Source: RGIG5327 sp045612485 (lineage in GTDB: Bacteria; Verrucomicrobiota; Lentisphaeria; Victivallales; UBA1829). Taken from it: a stretch of DNA of 32,590 nt. The notes beneath the pieces were generated by a model. It saw nothing but the letters and a program-made list of their open reading frames with translations. It searched no databases and was not told where the DNA came from. The stretch covers positions 1 through 32,590 of the forward strand of contig JAZKZE010000039.1 in assembly GCA_045612485.1 (NCBI GenBank), read 5' to 3'. Shown here piece by piece: positions 31,955-32,590 of this stretch. The position numbers and the translations under genes were made by a program. How positions within the stretch are numbered: position 1 is the first letter of the stretch; each line of letters opens with the position of its first letter.

Positions 31955-32311
31955 TCAGAATTTCCCGGGACACTCTCCGCAGCTTCTGCCGGAAGAGGTG
32001 CAGAAACACTCTTTATTCCTTGTCAGACTTCCCTGAAGGTATTCTTTGAGCAGTTCTGCCGGATCAGATTTTTCCCTGCATCCGCAAAGAAGCTCCACAC
32101 CGGAACTTTCCAGAAGCATACAGGAACAATTTCCTATTCCGCCGCAAAAAAGTTTTTCTGCTCCGCTTTCTGTCAGAATTTGGTAAATATTCCGTTCTGC
32201 CGCCTGAAAAGAAATTTCCTTTCCCTTATCATCGAGAATGAGCAGAAAATCCGCCTTTCCCAGCGTAGGGGCAAGTTTTTTTTCCTTATCCACAGCAAAT
32301 GCACAGAACAT
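31955..32311 (-). CDS. NifX/NafY-like cofactor-binding protein with Cys-rich tail
   Basis: The 118-residue protein fits the dinitrogenase iron-molybdenum cofactor-binding family: strand CAFAVDKEKKLAPTLGKADFLLILD, then YQILTESGAEKLFCGGIGNCSCMLLESSGVELLCG. Homologues hold Fe-Mo or Fe-S clusters during cofactor assembly, and standalone versions occur in many anaerobes without nitrogenase. The tail (residues about 98-115) adds CxC and CxxC motifs (CFC, then CGEC), on top of cysteines in the core (GNCSCM, LCGC), so it probably binds a metal or cluster. No other nif gene is visible. GGGAG lies seven bases before the ATG. It leads a two-gene unit with the CapA-like gene. Confidence 0.85.
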   Translation of the reverse strand: MFCAFAVDKEKKLAPTLGKADFLLILDDKGKEISFQAAERNIYQILTESGAEKLFCGGIGNCSCMLLESSGVELLCGCREKSDPAELLKEYLQGSLTRNKECFCTSSGRSCGECPGKF

Positions 32312-32341
32312 TTTTTTCTCCCGTTATCACTTCATTTGTAT

Positions 32342-32569
32342 CTATAAAAAATACTCTGCTTTTTCTGTTTTTTCAAGGTACAGGATTTCTTTAATTATAA
32401 AAATGAGCAAGAAAACCACAGCTATCCCATAATTTTTCAAAAAACGGGTATTTCTCTTGGGTTTGAACGGGAGAAAATTGATTTTTGAAAAAGTGATTTT
32501 GTCAGATTTTTTCAAAAATACTTCATTATCCTGTTTTGTGCAACCTTCAGGAGAGAGCCCCAAACGCAT
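32342..32569 (-). CDS. Doubtful small ORF with one membrane helix
   Basis: A 75-codon ORF with a basic front (KKSDKITFSKINFLPFKPKR) and one hydrophobic helix (IAVVFLLIFIIKEI). GGGGAG lies upstream but 11 bases from the ATG. The promoter of the next gene overlaps its last codons, and a 12-bp inverted repeat lies inside it. I do not recognise it. It may be a real small membrane protein or translated intergenic repeat. Confidence 0.25.
   Translation of the reverse strand: MRLGLSPEGCTKQDNEVFLKKSDKITFSKINFLPFKPKRNTRFLKNYGIAVVFLLIFIIKEILYLEKTEKAEYFL
32348..32376 (-). promoter_or_regulatory. Promoter of the NifX-like/CapA-like unit
   Basis: On the minus strand, TTGAAA (32376-32371), a 17-bp spacer and TATTTT (32353-32348). 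Initiation near 32341 gives a leader of about 30 bases. Confidence 0.55.
32481..32519. repeat. 12-bp inverted repeat
   Basis: ATTTTTGAAAAA (32481-32492) and TTTTTCAAAAAT (32508-32519) are perfect complements separated by 15 bases. It is AT-rich, so function is uncertain. Confidence 0.5.
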
Positions 32570-32590
32570 TTTACTTTTTTCTCTCCCCTC

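Overview
The window reads as a chromosome segment of a Gram-negative, anaerobe-type bacterium, most likely a gut-associated member of the PVC group close to Victivallis (Lentisphaerota). This placement is an inference, not a database result. It rests on an LPS-type heptosyltransferase, periplasmic adaptors and an Aas-type lysophospholipid recycler (outer membrane present), a very long strand-loop-strand (AIDA-type) repeat protein, and a LacI regulator paired with a glycosyl-hydrolase-like enzyme. No rRNA, tRNA, CRISPR array, transposase or prophage gene was recognised.

Region by region. 1-524 is non-coding. It holds two inverted arrays of small hairpins that share a CT-GAA-AG core. 525-1868 is an orphan secreted basic protein. 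2440-3057 encodes a LexA-fold repressor that has lost its self-cleavage site and catalytic residues; an inverted repeat lies just upstream and a structured, terminator-ended 3' region follows. 3351-9015 is a four-gene operon with a clear promoter: membrane-fusion protein, RbbA-type double ATPase/permease, ABC-2 permease and nadD. 9049-13447 (minus strand) is a tight three-gene operon: a periplasmic adaptor with a 10-C tract in its signal-peptide codons, a GAF-like/HlyD inner-membrane adaptor, and a PqqD-like/M50 metalloprotease/HlyD fusion. This looks like an unusual export or processing machine with a built-in phase switch. truA follows on the plus strand. A LacI-family regulator is divergent from a glycosyl-hydrolase-like gene, whose promoter carries a clear LacI-type operator at the predicted +1.

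17583-21836 (minus) is a 1417-residue surface-type repeat protein built as an in-frame tandem of two complete paralogous units joined by a 33-bp minisatellite. It has no visible signal peptide or beta-barrel, so its export route is open; the M50/HlyD operon 4 kb away is a speculative candidate. The remaining genes, all on the minus strand, are an amidohydrolase, an MFS-acyltransferase-AMP-ligase fusion (LplT-PlsC-Aas type), a LysM coiled-coil protein, a secreted unknown protein, a GT9 heptosyltransferase, a metallophosphoesterase, a CapA-like protein, and a NifX-like protein with a cysteine-rich tail. The right edge is AT-rich with one doubtful small membrane ORF.

Together the window is dominated by envelope functions (adaptors, transporters, LPS glycosylation, phospholipid repair, surface repeat protein) interspersed with housekeeping genes (truA, nadD). 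All starts, promoters and terminators were read by eye.
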